Assembly (NCBI GenBank): GCA_031254675.1
Contig: JAIRTV010000410.1
Location: 1-6,117, forward strand
DNA length: 6,117 nucleotides
Direction: 5' to 3'
Source of the DNA: Planctomycetaceae bacterium
Lineage (GTDB): Bacteria; Planctomycetota; Planctomycetia; Pirellulales; Thermoguttaceae
Under the pieces are notes generated by a model, which saw only the letters and a program-made list of their open reading frames with translations, did no database searches and was not told the origin of the DNA. Both the position numbers and the translations under genes were made by a program. Below are positions 5,201 through 6,117 of the stretch, piece by piece (the first letter of the stretch is position 1; each line of letters begins with the position of its first letter).

Positions 5201-5298
5201 ACGAAGTATTTTTTGAGACAAACTCGCCACAAAAAGTCTAAAAGTAACTGATCTCATGCTTCATGTCAATATCAAAATAAAAAACACTTCGTTTTTTT
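5201..5298 (+). ncRNA. Possible small structured RNA ending in a T-tract
   Basis: ACGAAGTATTTTTT (5201-5214) and AAAAAACACTTCGT (5279-5292) pair at 13 of 14 positions around a 64-nt interior, and the right arm runs into T7 (5292-5298). With the promoter-like TTGACA at 5143 this could produce an RNA of roughly 115 nt with a closing terminal helix. The right arm can alternatively form a local AAAAAAC/GTTTTTT hairpin. The interior has only short possible pairings, and the loop is too long for a standard terminator, so a small inverted-repeat element or chance in A/T-rich DNA are real alternatives. Confidence 0.2.
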
Positions 5299-5444
5299 AA
5301 AAAACTCCATTCCGAACGTTAAAGATTGAAAAATTGTATTTATTGTATTTGTTGATGTCATTCCATTGTTGATAAAATAAATATTTCCAAACTGTATTTC
5401 ACATATTTTTTCGTACAATTTTCAATTTACTATCATTTTGTTTT

Positions 5445-5450
5445 AAGGAG
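5445..5450 (+). promoter_or_regulatory. Strong Shine-Dalgarno for the gene at 5459
   Basis: AAGGAG is followed by eight bases and then the ATG at 5459, near-ideal spacing. It supports that start and the reality of the incomplete gene. Confidence 0.75.
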
Positions 5451-5458
5451 TATTCGTT

Positions 5459-6117
5459 ATGTATTTTTATTGTTTAAGATTTGCATTGGTTTTGGCTATG
5501 TGCTTTATTCATGTTATATCTTTATATGCTCAACAGAATAACAACCGTATTTACACTTACACAGAGGAAAATAACGGTCCACCTCTTTTTGACGGTGTAC
5601 CATTACCGCTACAAACAGTACATGTTGTACCGCCTGTGGTTAAAACATTGAAATCGGTATCGAAACAATCCGCAGTAACGTTAAATAATGATACTTTTAT
5701 ATTTATTGATCCCCAAAAACCGACGGTTAAAACTCCAGTAACATTAAACAAGGAGGTATTTACAGTAACTATTGGACCTTCGTCCGATGATGGAATTATA
5801 TTGCTTGCGATTCACGAATTTAATAAAACATTTTATAGTGTTCAGATAAAAGAGGACAATTCAAAACGCGGTGTTTGGCTTTCTAAATTACCAGAGGGTT
5901 TTCATCGTAAATTTTATCTTTTTTCGTACAAACCTAATGAAAATTATTTAGCGTGGATTACAAATAATGCTGTTTTTTTTAAGGAAATAACTAACAGCGA
6001 AGATAGGCGTCAATTATTAGAAACAACAATACAATTAAGCAACGATCCAGGTGTTTACATGATTCCTATAAAATATATGACAGATGGTATCTTTCATATT
6101 GCACATATTGATGATGA
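5459..6117 (+). CDS. Secreted protein of unknown function, cut by right edge
   Basis: An open frame of 219 complete codons with no stop before the window ends. The start has AAGGAG eight bases upstream. Residues 1-24 are a good Sec signal peptide: Arg7, a hydrophobic core from 8 to 21, and cleavage after LYA at 24 before QQNNN. The mature part begins with an Asn-rich, Tyr/Thr-containing stretch, then a Pro-rich segment (VPLPLQTVHVVPPVV, 47-61). A short internal duplication follows: AVTLNNDTF (72-80) and PVTLNKEVF (93-101), 21 residues apart. The rest (about 102-219) alternates hydrophobic and polar residues as in a beta-sheet domain, with aromatic-rich patches. I recognise no family. It is transcribed away from the oxidoreductase across a 548-bp gap. 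Like the protein at 403 it is A+T-rich and exported, but they share no visible similarity. Confidence 0.8.
   Translation, partial: MYFYCLRFALVLAMCFIHVISLYAQQNNNRIYTYTEENNGPPLFDGVPLPLQTVHVVPPVVKTLKSVSKQSAVTLNNDTFIFIDPQKPTVKTPVTLNKEVFTVTIGPSSDDGIILLAIHEFNKTFYSVQIKEDNSKRGVWLSKLPEGFHRKFYLFSYKPNENYLAWITNNAVFFKEITNSEDRRQLLETTIQLSNDPGVYMIPIKYMTDGIFHIAHIDD

Larger units (their letters stand above)
4911..5458. other. 548-bp divergent intergenic region
   Basis: No gene is visible between the oxidoreductase (leftward) and the secreted protein (rightward). It holds the promoter candidate for the oxidoreductase at 4990-5019, a promoter-like site with 11-bp direct repeats at 5143-5182, a long inverted repeat followed by a T-tract at 5201-5298, and the ribosome binding site at 5445-5450. 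For the gene at 5459, TTGATG (5352-5357) and TAAAAT (5373-5378) could be promoter boxes, but their 15-nt spacing is short. From 5020 to 5142 and 5299 to 5351 I see only A+T-rich sequence. Confidence 0.5.

Noticed and set aside
5105..5274. TGATATTGA (5105-5113) and TCAATATCA (5266-5274) as arms of a larger inverted repeat.
   Set aside because: Nine A/T-rich bases 152 bp apart with no extension; expected by chance.
5557..5751. Minus-strand frame of 64 codons.
   Set aside because: Antisense to the well-supported secreted-protein gene and without its own ribosome binding site.

Overview
The window is A+T-rich bacterial DNA with long intergenic gaps. It most resembles a low-G+C planctomycete, possibly a gut-type member of the Pirellulales/Thermoguttaceae. 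This rests on three things: a Tat-exported Gfo/Idh/MocA oxidoreductase of the kind those genomes carry in many copies, a response regulator with an excisionase-like helix-turn-helix in front of its receiver domain, and secreted proteins of unknown family. The assignment is an inference from gene style; there is no rRNA or other marker here.

Layout. 1-111 (-): 5' end of an unidentified gene that runs off the left edge. 112-402: intergenic, with a CACGAAA repeat cluster and small hairpins. 403-1128 (+): unknown exported or membrane-anchored protein whose last ~50 residues are encoded by a repeat element. 968-1120: a 153-bp nested palindrome, followed by 20-21-bp tandem repeats to 1181. 1201-2223 (-): GT-B glycosyltransferase. 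2418-2999 (-): HTH-receiver response regulator. 3000-3623: long gap with an operator-like inverted repeat, a 9-bp periodic tract, paired ACACAGAA/ACACGGAA repeats and a clear rho-independent terminator. 3624-4898 (-): Gfo/Idh/MocA oxidoreductase, with a start chosen by its ribosome binding site. 4911-5458: divergent gap with a plausible promoter for the oxidoreductase, a second promoter-like site over 11-bp direct repeats, and a possible structured RNA. 5459-6117 (+): secreted unknown protein, cut by the right edge.

The genes do not form an obvious pathway. Glycosyltransferase, regulator and oxidoreductase lie on the same strand but are separated by 194 bp and about 620 bp, and the oxidoreductase has its own terminator, so each is probably its own transcription unit. 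A regulatory link between the response regulator and its neighbours is possible but is suggested only by operator-like repeats.

The most notable object is the palindrome at 968-1120. Two hairpins on the left are mirrored by two on the right around one centre at 1044. The outer hairpins differ at six positions, all of which fall in compensating pairs, and the element is 51 codons long and open in the host gene's frame. It looks like a dispersed palindromic repeat that can sit inside genes without breaking them.
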